Assembly (NCBI RefSeq): GCF_000310245.1 | Contig: NC_020505.1 | Location: 2,204,001 to 2,268,000, forward strand | Direction of reading: 5' to 3' | Length of the DNA: 64,000 nt | Source: Candidatus Sulfuricurvum sp. RIFRC-1 | GTDB lineage: Bacteria; Campylobacterota; Campylobacteria; Campylobacterales; Sulfurimonadaceae | Shown here: positions 45,572-54,369 of the stretch, one piece after another | Position numbering within the stretch: the stretch's first letter is position 1 | Layout of the letters: each line of letters begins with the position of its first letter | Notes under the pieces: model-generated | Seen by the model: only the letters and a program-made list of their open reading frames with translations | Databases searched by the model: none | What the model was told of the DNA's origin: nothing | Translations under genes and position numbers: made by a program

Positions 45572-46181
45572 GACCATCCTCCATCTCAATAATTATATCT
45601 GCGTAGTCAGCAATTTTTTTGTCGTGAGATGCAACCACGAATCCTGTCCCTTGATGTGAAAATTCTCTAAACAGTTCATACACCCCGAGCGCATTTTTCG
45701 TATCCAGATTCCCCGTCGGCTCATCCGCGAACACGACGGAGGGGTGATTGATAAGGGCTCTGGCGATCGCGGCACGCTGGCGCTCTCCGCCGGAGACCTC
45801 ATCGCTATAGCGTTTCCCCAGCCGCTCAATCCCCAAACTTCCCATCAGTGGATCAATTAATGTCGGATCGAGGGCTGCTAACGCCACGTTTTCACGGAGC
45901 GTCAAATAAGAAATCAGATAATGGAATTGAAAAACAAACCCGATATGTTCCCGTCGGAAATGGTCGATATTCCCCAATTCACTCAGGGTTTTCCCATCGT
46001 ATCGGACACTTCCATGCGATGGTTGCAATAACGTTGAGAGAATAGAGAGAAGCGTTGTTTTCCCGCTTCCGCTCTCGCCGATAATCGCCGTAAAGCTTCC
46101 CGGTAAAATCTCGATATCAACCCCGTTCAACACTTTCTCATGACCGTAGAAGTGTTCCAGTCCCAGTGCTTCGATCTTCAT
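45546..46181 (-). CDS. ABC transporter ATPase, MacB/LolD type
   Basis: 211 aa. Walker A GESGSGKTTLL, Q-loop FVFQFHYLI, signature VSGGERQRAAIARAL, Walker B VVFADEPTGNLD and switch ASHDKKIAD are complete. This is the LolD/MacB/FtsE branch that pairs with FtsX-type permeases and usually works mechanically across the envelope instead of importing solute. It overlaps the permease by 4 bases and the oxidase-like gene by 26. Confidence 0.92.
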   Translation of the reverse strand: MKIEALGLEHFYGHEKVLNGVDIEILPGSFTAIIGESGSGKTTLLSILSTLLQPSHGSVRYDGKTLSELGNIDHFRREHIGFVFQFHYLISYLTLRENVALAALDPTLIDPLMGSLGIERLGKRYSDEVSGGERQRAAIARALINHPSVVFADEPTGNLDTKNALGVYELFREFSHQGTGFVVASHDKKIADYADIIIEMEDGLVKQIHKQ

Positions 46182-47257
46182 GCTCCACCTCGTTGAATCA
46201 AGCTCATCGGGTCGATACGAGAAGCATAAATGGCAGGAAGAAGTGTTCCAAACAGCGCCATCGTAACCGATACAATAAACACTTTTAACGCTAACGCAAA
46301 CGTGATCTCTCCATTGATGTATCCTTGAAATTTATCGGCATGCTCTATCATCTCCAATATCCCCAGCGAAGCCCCAAGTGCTACGGTATAGGCGAGAACC
46401 GCGATAATCAGCGTCTCACTTAGAAGCTTTAAAATAATGGTGCTCGAAGAGAGCCCGATGGAACGCATAATTCCAAACTCCCCCTTGCGGTCATTCACCA
46501 CCATACTCATCATACTCACGATGCCCAATATCCCCATTAAAAACGCCATGGCCCCGATCACGTCGGAGCTGGTTTTGATAATCTTGAACTGGTTGTACGA
46601 ATCGATAAATCCGTCGGTTGTTTTCGCTTCCATTTCAGGATTTGCAGTATTGATCTGCTCTATGATGGTATCACTTTGGCTCAAATCATCGAGTGCGATC
46701 AGAAAAATAGAGCTACTTTTGTGAAATACCTCTCCCGCATCCCCCAGATTCATAACCACCCCACCGTCTTCGAAACCGATACGGCTTTTAAACACACCGC
46801 TGACTTTGAATTCTTTTTTTGAAAGAGATATCGTTTCAGGGTGCTTAAGGGTTTCATAGATCTTAGACCCCAGCATCACTTCACCGGAGCGTGGATAAGA
46901 GCCTTTTGTCAATGTATAGCTTTTAAAACGGTTTTCACTTGCACCGTAAATACCGACAATAGGAAGCGGATCGACGGGAGCTGCCCCTAAAATGAGGGCA
47001 CTCACCTCTTTGACCCCTCCCATTTTGGAAATCTCTACGGTAACGGAGCGGTTAATATCACTGAAAAACGTATCGGCAATCCCTTTTTGGGTAACGATAA
47101 TATCCCCATCGGTTTTGAGCATCGAGCTGTACATGCTCACCACACCCCCGGAAATAGCACTGATGAGGAAAATAGCGGCAATCGAAACACTCATACTGAT
47201 AAAAATGAGGGCCGTTTTAAACCGGTTTTTACGAAGAGCTTTGAGCGGTGTAATCAC
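46178..47257 (-). CDS. FtsX/MacB-type ABC permease
   Basis: 359 aa. One helix at the N terminus (TALIFISMSVSIAAIFLISA), a periplasmic MacB-like core of about 200 residues (GDIIVTQKGIADTFFSD, LGSKIYETL), and three C-terminal helices with DRKGEFGIMRSIGLSSSTI, the coupling motif of FtsX-domain permeases. Such systems extract lipoproteins, expel peptides or regulate envelope enzymes. Coupled by 4-base overlaps on both sides. Confidence 0.9.
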   Translation of the reverse strand: MITPLKALRKNRFKTALIFISMSVSIAAIFLISAISGGVVSMYSSMLKTDGDIIVTQKGIADTFFSDINRSVTVEISKMGGVKEVSALILGAAPVDPLPIVGIYGASENRFKSYTLTKGSYPRSGEVMLGSKIYETLKHPETISLSKKEFKVSGVFKSRIGFEDGGVVMNLGDAGEVFHKSSSIFLIALDDLSQSDTIIEQINTANPEMEAKTTDGFIDSYNQFKIIKTSSDVIGAMAFLMGILGIVSMMSMVVNDRKGEFGIMRSIGLSSSTIILKLLSETLIIAVLAYTVALGASLGILEMIEHADKFQGYINGEITFALALKVFIVSVTMALFGTLLPAIYASRIDPMSLIQRGGA

Positions 47258-47712
47258 TGCTCAATCGCTTTTTTAAGTTCGGCTGTAGTTTCTATAAATT
47301 CAACTTTGGTGAGAAAGTTCCCGCGAAATTTCATCACGGTGATTTTATCTTCCTGATAGGGGAAGTTAAGCCCCTGCTCTTCATCTTGGATCAAAAGCAC
47401 CGTATGGGTATATTTGCGCATTTTCGGCAATGCGAAACTTTCGGTGATAAATTTTGGCATTTGGCTGATATCGGCCACAAATGCCGCTTTATTTTTTACC
47501 AGATACCCTTTTTCTTGAACAGTAAGATACTCGTTGACCGTGGCTCCCGTCCCTTTTTCAAACGCCATAATCAGCGTTTTCGGCATCGCTTTGAGGGTAA
47601 GACGTTTACCGAACTGATCGTTTAGATCAAGCGGCATTACCGATTGACCTACTTTATACGGAGCCGCCCAAACACTGAGTGCAACCATCAACAAAATGAT
47701 AACCTTTTTCAT
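47254..47712 (-). CDS. Secreted thioredoxin-fold-like protein, first gene of operon
   Basis: 152 aa with a signal peptide (KKVIILLMVALSVWA). The mature part reads GQSVMPLDLNDQFGKRLTL then KTLIMAFEKGTGATVNEYL, like AhpC/TlpA-type thioredoxin folds, but there is no CXXC; the mature protein has no cysteine at all. It may be a binding or scaffold version of the fold. ATGA overlap with the permease start. It opens the six-gene operon; the 70 bases upstream would hold the promoter. Confidence 0.65.
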   Translation of the reverse strand: MKKVIILLMVALSVWAAPYKVGQSVMPLDLNDQFGKRLTLKAMPKTLIMAFEKGTGATVNEYLTVQEKGYLVKNKAAFVADISQMPKFITESFALPKMRKYTHTVLLIQDEEQGLNFPYQEDKITVMKFRGNFLTKVEFIETTAELKKAIEQ

Positions 47713-47782
47713 AATAGATCCTTATACCTGATTAACTGACGAAAGTATAAAAGAAAAAAGGATAATTGACGGTTAATAGACC

Positions 47783-48895
47783 TTAATGAGTCAGTTTGCT
47801 TAAAATCGTTTCAAGCTCTTTGTGCTGTCCCAACGTGAGGGCAAAACTCTGATCCATCACTTTATCCAAATGATTCATCTCGGTGAGGGTAATCCCAAAA
47901 GGATCTTTTTTCGCCACCTTGCTTATCCCCGAAGAGATCGTGACATTATCGAGTTTCTTGGAACTATGACGGATAAAATAGGTAAGAAAATATCCGCCCG
48001 AGTGGTCTTTTTCGATTGCGACGACAACACGCGACGCATTTGAACCGTTCCAGGAGAGATCAGGGGCAAGGGTTTTAAAATCTTCGACAGAGAGATACCC
48101 GACATAGACTTTCGTATAAATATCATGATAACGCTGGGTTGCATTGCGTCGGAAAAATTCCACATCGATCGGATCTTTGGCGCGCAGTGATCGGCTCATC
48201 CACGTTAATGTGCTGTAATATTTAAATGCCGCAATTTTGAGTTCTTCGGCATGGGCAATCTTAGTACTCTCGACACGAATCATCGGATCGCGCTTGGATT
48301 TACTGCTGAGGCGGTCTAAAATATGACGGGCGCTGTAGGGTTTGGTAAGCCATACCGAGGCATACGGCGGAAGATCGGAAGTCCCGGTTGCCCCCTCATT
48401 TAAAACCAACAAAGCTTTCACTTGATAACGGGGAAAAAGGACTTCGAGAAGTGCCCGTTTTTTGCGGAGCCGTTTTTTCAGATTGCTTACCGATTTAACG
48501 AGGGTCATCTCAACAAAAAAGAGCTCTTTATCGGTAAAAAGCAATCCGTCAAACTCGCCGATCTCTTTGTGACGGGCTCGGTAGATGATCTGCCCTTTCC
48601 AGCTTACCGAGAGGGCATCGCTTTGGGCGCGGGTACGATGTTTGTGGGGACCTTTGATAATAAAACTTTTAATCTGCGGTTCGTTAGCGGCGTAACGGAG
48701 AAGTTTTTCGTAGATGTAATTTTCATACACCTCTCCCTCGAATGAACGAAATGCACTGATATACCCCTCATCTTCCATCGTAAGACCTTTGGCCTCTAAC
48801 GAGAGAAGATGATCGATGTTATAGTCGTAATAGAGGAGGTTGTCGCCAAGTTCATCATCCCCATCAGGGATAACCGTTTCGTTAATTGTGAGCAT
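47783..48895 (-). CDS. Unknown protein with possible PD-(D/E)XK nuclease-like core
   Basis: 370 aa, no recognised family. Residues about 107-145 read KEIGEFDGLLFTDKELFFVEMT and continue in a basic helix; the spacing Glu, Asp, then FxxxE-x-T resembles the core of restriction-type nucleases. The rest is charged, with KLLRYAANEPQIKSFIIKG before the core and a long basic region (LSSKSKRDPM) after it. No signal peptide. It is a single gene beside a 200-base empty spacer. Nuclease activity is a guess. Confidence 0.5.
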   Translation of the reverse strand: MLTINETVIPDGDDELGDNLLYYDYNIDHLLSLEAKGLTMEDEGYISAFRSFEGEVYENYIYEKLLRYAANEPQIKSFIIKGPHKHRTRAQSDALSVSWKGQIIYRARHKEIGEFDGLLFTDKELFFVEMTLVKSVSNLKKRLRKKRALLEVLFPRYQVKALLVLNEGATGTSDLPPYASVWLTKPYSARHILDRLSSKSKRDPMIRVESTKIAHAEELKIAAFKYYSTLTWMSRSLRAKDPIDVEFFRRNATQRYHDIYTKVYVGYLSVEDFKTLAPDLSWNGSNASRVVVAIEKDHSGGYFLTYFIRHSSKKLDNVTISSGISKVAKKDPFGITLTEMNHLDKVMDQSFALTLGQHKELETILSKLTH

Positions 48896-49091
48896 AAAAC
48901 TCTTCTTAGTGCAAATTTAGGGTACTTTGCAAATACCCGTCATCATTTTACCTTATTTTTTGCCACTTGAGTATCCTTCACGTACAAGGAGCAAAGCCCC
49001 TTGTCCTACGCTAACACTGTGTTTTACTCGGCGCAAAGCCCACGTGCAGTGACACCGCACTTCTTAAAGCCATTTTTTGATACAATAAAAC
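48896..49091. other. Gene-free spacer with hairpins between divergent genes
   Basis: No credible gene. It holds ACAAGG/CCTTGT around AGCAAAGCC (about 48983-49003) and a CACTG...CAGTG pair to its right, repeating the word GCAAAGCCC. This looks like a short intergenic repeat, but no second copy is in the window. Confidence 0.4.
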
Positions 49092-49700
49092 ATGCAGCAA
49101 AACCGACCAACCGAAGATCAAATCCGCGCCCAATTCGTCACTTCGTTGATGGAATATTTCAAAATCGAGGAGGATATCAACCTCCGCGCGCACGTTGCCG
49201 ACTTAGTGCGCACGATTCAGCCCTCCCATTATCGTGAGTTTTTTCGCCGCCTCTCGTCACGCTCTATGCCGTATAAAAGCGGGTTTGAAAAGATTTCCCT
49301 GATTGCCGAAGAGTTTGAGGGTGAGATGCTTACCCCCATCGATCAAGAGGCTCAGGAGAGAGCGCAAAAGCTCTACGCTCTGATGTACGATTTGCACCGC
49401 GAGATCAGTCTGGTGCGAGATGGGGAGAAAAGTGCGCTTGAGCGGTTCGAGTCTATCCGTTTTACCTCGATCAAACGTCAGGGTGAAGAAAAAAGTCTAC
49501 TCGATGAGACCGATATTAACGTGGTAAAAGCCCTCAGTAAACGGTGGATTTACGACTATGTTTCACTCGACCGGAGCCTCTTTGAAACTCGTGTCACCCA
49601 CGAGTACCGTAACGAAATATTGCGTCGTGAACGCGATAAAAACACGACCCTTGCCGCAGGGTTCAAAGCCAAATTGCTCCGATCGGTCAAGCAAAAATGA
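49092..49700 (+). CDS. Unknown cytoplasmic protein paired with a winged-helix protein
   Basis: 202 aa, not recognised. Mostly helical and charged: LMEYFKIEEDINLRAHV, HYREFFRRLSSRSMPYKSGFEKI (quoted in part), then YDYVSLDRSLFETRVTHEYR near the C terminus. No signal or membrane segment. It overlaps the next gene by 4 bases (ATGA), so the two are made together. The pairing with a DnaD/phage-O-like protein suggests a role near replication, by position only. Confidence 0.6.
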   Translation: MQQNRPTEDQIRAQFVTSLMEYFKIEEDINLRAHVADLVRTIQPSHYREFFRRLSSRSMPYKSGFEKISLIAEEFEGEMLTPIDQEAQERAQKLYALMYDLHREISLVRDGEKSALERFESIRFTSIKRQGEEKSLLDETDINVVKALSKRWIYDYVSLDRSLFETRVTHEYRNEILRRERDKNTTLAAGFKAKLLRSVKQK

Positions 49701-50578
49701 TTACTCTCCCGCTCGCTTTGATCGATCGTGAAGATCTCAGTCTCATGGAACGCGCACTTCTCCCCCTCATCGCCCGTCATACCCAGCAGTGGGGTGACAA
49801 ACCCGGTGATATCGATGCCTCTACCCTCGCCCAGGTGATTCGTCATAGCCCTCGTGAAGTAATCGAAGCACTCGATATTATGGTGAAGAAAGGGATTTTA
49901 AAAACGATCCGCCGCAAAACAGCGCAAGGGGTAATGATCTACTATGCCTTTGCACCGATTGCCACCCTCCCATCACCGGTTATGGCTCTCACAGCGAGCG
50001 AGTACAGCGACAGCAGCTATTTTCTCAATATCAACAACGATACGTTCGATGAACTCCACGCTTTCGCGCTCGAATTGTGTGACCGAGAGGGATTACGTCG
50101 AGAATTGTTTGAAGATTTTAACCTCTATCAGCGCTCTAAAAACAACCGTTCATTCGACTGGTGTGCGGAGTTTGAGCGTTGGGTACGCAAAGAGATCGCT
50201 TCCAATGCTCCGGTTATCGCTTCGCAGCAAACCCTCGCTGAGGCAAAACCGACCACCGAAGAGTTCGAGATGGCGCAATATTTCATCCGCCATCTCTCTT
50301 CCATCGACCCTCAATTCGAAGAGCCGTTCGATGTCATGAGCTGGGCCGCTCAGATAAAACTCCTCATTGAAACAGGGGGATATACCCTACTGGATGTGAA
50401 AGCGGTTATCGACTGGCTCTTTAGTGCCAAAGGGGATTGGTTCCGTCCCAATGTCCCGGATGCGTATCATCTGCGTAAACATTTCAAACGGCTTATCGCG
50501 CATACCCGCTCTTTCCGAGACGGCAAACCGCGCCTCCCCGATGGGGTCGATCTGTTCGATCTTTATGAGCAGATGTAG
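49697..50578 (+). CDS. Winged-helix protein with replication-initiator-like C terminus
   Basis: 293 aa. The first 85 residues look like a winged helix (DLSLMERALLPLIARHTQQW, STLAQVIRHSPREVIEALDIM), the middle is acidic, and residues 235-280 contain LLDVKAVIDWLFSAKGDWFR then HLRKHFKRLI. This tail is like the C-terminal segment of DnaD/phage replication-O type loaders. No phage genes lie nearby. I infer a helicase-loading or plasmid/phage-derived replication factor, with low certainty. Confidence 0.55.
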   Translation: MITLPLALIDREDLSLMERALLPLIARHTQQWGDKPGDIDASTLAQVIRHSPREVIEALDIMVKKGILKTIRRKTAQGVMIYYAFAPIATLPSPVMALTASEYSDSSYFLNINNDTFDELHAFALELCDREGLRRELFEDFNLYQRSKNNRSFDWCAEFERWVRKEIASNAPVIASQQTLAEAKPTTEEFEMAQYFIRHLSSIDPQFEEPFDVMSWAAQIKLLIETGGYTLLDVKAVIDWLFSAKGDWFRPNVPDAYHLRKHFKRLIAHTRSFRDGKPRLPDGVDLFDLYEQM

Positions 50579-50601
50579 GATTTAATAGTTCTACAAGAGG
50601 T

Positions 50602-51789
50602 CTAATTAAGAATAAATTCGATCCGTCGGTTTTTGGATCGCCCCTCTTCGGTCGTATTGGGAGCAATCGGATCGGCATCTCCCATCCCGTTTACCGTAAT
50701 GATACTCGGATCAATCCCCTGCGTTGCCAAATACTCCGCGACCACTTTTCCCCGTGCTTCAGAGATAATCTCATTCGTTGCATAAAGATGTTTGAGACGC
50801 TGTGGCGGAATATCGTCGGTATACGAATTGATGATAATCGATTTGTTTCCAGAGACTTTGAACACTTTTGCCCACTCATTCAACCGTGTTTTTCCCGCTT
50901 CGTTGAGGGCGACTATCCGATTGTCAAACAGCTGAAAATTGCGGAAATACGCTACCGGTGCTGGAGTTGTTGCTAAGGGTTTTTCAATGATCGGCTTCGC
51001 CGCAACCGCAATCGGTTTTTCAACTTTCGGTTCGGTTTTTACGATAGGGGTTGGTGTGATGATTGCCGGTGCCGTAATTTTGCTCACAGGGACAACAGCG
51101 ACCGGTTTGACTTCCGCAACCGGAGGCGTTAATACCGGAACGTTCGTTGGGGTTGGTTCCGGCGCGCTAAGCGGTTTGATCTCATTGGCGGCAACTACCA
51201 TCGGCGTTATGGTTTGACCCGGTTTGAGTTTTTCAATCTCCATCATCACACACGCCCCTTTGACATCACGGGCGGTCAGCGTATACGTATTCCCTTTTGC
51301 CTGCCATATCGGGTTTTTAAGGGGCTTGAGATCTTGATCCAATCCCTGATATTTACGGACACCATACCCTTTCGGTACATTAACGGTAAGGATATTTTCT
51401 GCCGTCACACAATCAGGACTCCCCTTGCAATCCCCGCCGCTGAGGAGTATTTTATAGACACCGTTCTCTTCCGATACCAAAAAATCGTCTTTATACGCAC
51501 GCTGCACATACGAATAGCGATCGGTATTGGCAAAAGAGAGTTTAACGCTTCCGTCTTTCAATTTTTCAATCGAATGCTCTTCAGGTCGGACATAAACAAT
51601 CCGATTTGAATCAAATCCGCGATCAAACATAAATCCGTAGTTTTTATTTTTAGCACCTTGATAATTAAAGTGAAAAATTCCTTCTGAAAAATCGGCTTGC
51701 GGATAAAAAATCATCTCCGATACATCAGCGCTCAAATGAGCCCAACTGAGCCCTAGTGTTAGTAGTCCGATAGCTATTTTAGTTTGCAT
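50602..51789 (-). CDS. OmpA-family outer-membrane/periplasmic protein
   Basis: 395 aa from the ATG at 51789, which begins a signal peptide (QTKIAIGLLTLGLSWAHLSA); the frame extends to 51858 but without a signal. The first 190 residues are an unknown secreted domain, followed by a Pro/Val/Thr-rich linker (about 200-275) and a C-terminal OmpA-like peptidoglycan-binding domain (IIINSYTDDIPPQ, NGMGDADPIAPNTTEEGRSKNRRIEF). It probably anchors the envelope to the cell wall. Confidence 0.85.
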   Translation of the reverse strand: MQTKIAIGLLTLGLSWAHLSADVSEMIFYPQADFSEGIFHFNYQGAKNKNYGFMFDRGFDSNRIVYVRPEEHSIEKLKDGSVKLSFANTDRYSYVQRAYKDDFLVSEENGVYKILLSGGDCKGSPDCVTAENILTVNVPKGYGVRKYQGLDQDLKPLKNPIWQAKGNTYTLTARDVKGACVMMEIEKLKPGQTITPMVVAANEIKPLSAPEPTPTNVPVLTPPVAEVKPVAVVPVSKITAPAIITPTPIVKTEPKVEKPIAVAAKPIIEKPLATTPAPVAYFRNFQLFDNRIVALNEAGKTRLNEWAKVFKVSGNKSIIINSYTDDIPPQRLKHLYATNEIISEARGKVVAEYLATQGIDPSIITVNGMGDADPIAPNTTEEGRSKNRRIEFILN

Positions 51790-51856
51790 TATCACCTCAC
51801 TGTAATAAAGGAATGATACACTATCAACAACCAATCTTCGGTTAAAGGAGAAAATC

Positions 51857-52627
51857 ATGAACCTATTATCTCTTTATCTCGATCATCCAATCAGTAAATC
51901 AGCCCTAGAGTATTCCTTTGATTTAACCATGAACAAAGGGGTTGAAAACGGTTACTACGGCCGGAATGATACCCTGCATGCGCTCCTTGCCCCTTTTGGC
52001 GTTTTGACACTGATTGCGGATGAGAAAAAAACTATTTTGAGCGCTCTCTCAACGCTGGGCATATCGATGGAAGATGAACAAAAACTGATCACCCAAGATT
52101 ACCCCATCCAAATCGATCCGAATCACCCCGAAGCGTTCAGCATCACCAATCAAGTGATTATCCTCCGAGAAGATACCGTGTTAAGCCTCAATGTCATCGC
52201 TCTGGCGATTTCGCAAAGCGTCGGATTGGAACATTACGAAAAGCGGCTCGACACCCTCTTCTCCCAAAGCCGTCGAATCGTGGCATCGATTCATCATTTC
52301 TCGATCAGCCGGCGTTCGCATCTCATGCAGTTTGCCAAACGTCTTGCCCTCACCCGCCATGATATGGTCAGTAATCTGCTGTTACTCGACAAACCCAATA
52401 TTCTATGGGATAACGAAGAAGCGGAAAATCTCTATAACCGTCTTGCCTTTATCCTCGAGCTCTACGACCGTCACGAAATCGCCCTCTCCAAACTCTCTCA
52501 AATCAAAGAGGATGTCATGCTCGTTATGGACATCATCAACCACAAAAAAAGTGAATTTTTAGAATGGATCATCATTGTCCTCATCGCCGTCGAAATTGTT
52601 ATGGGCATTATGGAGATGGTAAAATAA
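51857..52627 (+). CDS. RMD1/DUF155 family protein
   Basis: 256 aa. A soluble domain ends with the RMD1-type signature: LLLDKPNILWDNEEAENLYNRL (quoted in part) then RHEIALSKLSQIKEDVMLVMDIINHKK, and a C-terminal membrane helix (LEWIIIVLIAVEIVMGIMEM). Eukaryotic RMD1 relatives are mitochondrial proteins needed for meiotic division and translation support; the bacterial role is unknown. Divergent from the OmpA gene. Confidence 0.85.
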   Translation: MNLLSLYLDHPISKSALEYSFDLTMNKGVENGYYGRNDTLHALLAPFGVLTLIADEKKTILSALSTLGISMEDEQKLITQDYPIQIDPNHPEAFSITNQVIILREDTVLSLNVIALAISQSVGLEHYEKRLDTLFSQSRRIVASIHHFSISRRSHLMQFAKRLALTRHDMVSNLLLLDKPNILWDNEEAENLYNRLAFILELYDRHEIALSKLSQIKEDVMLVMDIINHKKSEFLEWIIIVLIAVEIVMGIMEMVK

Positions 52628-52671
52628 GTGTGCTACAATAAACCCCATACGATAGTAAAAAGGAGAACAGC

Positions 52672-52959
52672 ATGAAAAAAATATTGATGTTGATGGTATT
52701 GGGTGTTTCCGCCCTCGTAGCCGCCGATGGGGCAAAGCTCTACGGAGCCAAATGTGCCGAATGTCACGGTGTAGACGGCAAAGATGCTGCCATCTCCGGC
52801 AAAGCGATCGCAGGGGATACGGCGGCATTGACAAAACTCATGGGATACAAAGCGGGAAGTTTCGGCGGTGATCAAAAAGTGACGATGCAAGCCTCTTTAG
52901 ATGGTCTAAGTGACAATGATCTTAAAATTCTCGCCGCACATATCGCTACCTTAAAATAA
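52672..52959 (+). CDS. Small periplasmic cytochrome c (c553 type)
   Basis: 95 aa: signal peptide (KKILMLMVLGVSALVAADG), heme site CAECH near residue 29, and a KVTMQASL segment where the axial Met falls. AAAAGGAGAACAGC gives a strong ribosome-binding site. It is a likely electron donor to the cbb3 oxidase, as c553 is in Helicobacter and Campylobacter. Confidence 0.9.
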   Translation: MKKILMLMVLGVSALVAADGAKLYGAKCAECHGVDGKDAAISGKAIAGDTAALTKLMGYKAGSFGGDQKVTMQASLDGLSDNDLKILAAHIATLK

Positions 52960-53073
52960 TACCCGAGGAGGAGTTTTTAAAACTTCTCTTTTCTGCGGAC
53001 AAGCACTTTTATTCATTATTCTTATTTTTTCGTTACAATACTTCATAAAGCTCATCCAATAAAGAGAGTTCCT

Positions 53074-54354
53074 ATGCAAACGATTCAACGCTATTTCCCG
53101 GATATTCAAGAGTGTATCCATGATTTCGGTATTAATCTCGAAAGTATGCATACCGGTAGCACCGATAGCCGTCTCTACACCCAAGCTCTCATCGAGCATA
53201 AACAGCTGTTTTTAGATCTTCTCCTCTCGAGCACCGAAGAAGAGATTGAAAAAAACACCCTCACGCTCGTCCAATTTACCATCGAATACGAGATATCCTA
53301 CCTTTTTTTATACAGTGAGCTCATCACCGTCGCCCGAAAACTTCTCGGCACCCTTATCGAACAACAGGATTTTGAGAATATTGGTGAAATAAACCGCTAT
53401 TTTGAAGGGCATGAAGATCGAATCAGTGTTTTGTACCTGCAAAAATTTCTCATGCAGCTTACCCTTAAAGGCGAACTCCGCCTCTCCCATATCGCGATCA
53501 TGCCCGATAAAAAATTTATGATCCATTATGAGTCCCATATTCGTTGGATACTTAATCTGATTCACTATGTCCAAGAGAATAAATTTGACGATACCTATCC
53601 CCAACTTAACCCAAACCTCTGTGAATTTGGCCAGTGGATGCACAGCGCAACCACCACCTATCTCCTCTCAACATCCCATTTTAAAGTGATCGACAAACTC
53701 CATATCAATCTCCATGATCTGGCAGCCAATGTCATCAACTATTGCAAAAGTAAAACAGCTCGCCCTGCAACCTTGATCCATCTTATGCAGCGGATCGATT
53801 ACTATTCTCTTGAGATCGGAAATGAGATTGCTTTTCTTAACGAGATCGAAGAGAGCGCCAAAGACCCGCTCACCCATCTGCTAACCCGTCGGCTGTTTGA
53901 TAAAATCATGCTCAATAAGCTCGATATCTCCAAGGCAACCGGCAGAGAGTTTTCTCTGATGATGTGTGATTTGGACCATTTCAAACAGATCAACGATACC
54001 TACGGTCATGCAGTAGGAGATATCGTACTTAAACATTTTTCCGGTATTTTGGAGCAGACACTTCGTAAATCCGATTATATTTTTCGCTTCGGAGGAGAAG
54101 AGTTTATGATCTTGCTTCCCACGACAAGTAAAGAAGAGGCGCTTCTCCTTGGGCAAAAAATATGTGATATAACGGCTGAGAAAGAGGTCTTGTTGGATGA
54201 AGTATCCATCCGCTACACGGTCAGTATCGGAGTGGTCTCCGTCCTTCTTGGCAGCTCAGTACCCATCCAGCAAGATACGATAGATCAATTTGTCATGCAA
54301 GTCGATGAAAAACTCTATCTCGCGAAAGAGCGTGGACGCAATCGCGTCGAATAA
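53074..54354 (+). CDS. Diguanylate cyclase with CZB-like zinc-sensing domain
   Basis: 426 aa. An N-terminal helical domain of about 140 residues (globin-sensor-like in helix pattern) precedes a region matching the chemoreceptor zinc-binding (CZB) layout: SHIRWILNLI, CEFGQWMH and KLHINLHDLA carry the His-Cys-His-His set. The C-terminal GGDEF domain has DPLTHLLTRR, DHFKQINDTYGH and FGGEEFM, an active-site GGEEF. E. coli DgcZ uses the same CZB-GGDEF order, with zinc inhibiting cyclic di-GMP synthesis. No inhibitory RxxD is obvious directly before GGEEF. Confidence 0.85.
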   Translation: MQTIQRYFPDIQECIHDFGINLESMHTGSTDSRLYTQALIEHKQLFLDLLLSSTEEEIEKNTLTLVQFTIEYEISYLFLYSELITVARKLLGTLIEQQDFENIGEINRYFEGHEDRISVLYLQKFLMQLTLKGELRLSHIAIMPDKKFMIHYESHIRWILNLIHYVQENKFDDTYPQLNPNLCEFGQWMHSATTTYLLSTSHFKVIDKLHINLHDLAANVINYCKSKTARPATLIHLMQRIDYYSLEIGNEIAFLNEIEESAKDPLTHLLTRRLFDKIMLNKLDISKATGREFSLMMCDLDHFKQINDTYGHAVGDIVLKHFSGILEQTLRKSDYIFRFGGEEFMILLPTTSKEEALLLGQKICDITAEKEVLLDEVSIRYTVSIGVVSVLLGSSVPIQQDTIDQFVMQVDEKLYLAKERGRNRVE

Positions 54355-54369
54355 CGTGAACGTTTATCC

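Noticed and set aside
42550-47712. nos (nitrous oxide reductase) accessory cluster
   Set aside because: No nosZ, NosD-type repeats, NosL or polyferredoxin are present, and the ABC parts are FtsX/LolD type, not NosFY.
49092-50578. Prophage remnant
   Set aside because: Only the replication-loader resemblance; no integrase, structural genes, attachment repeats or composition change.
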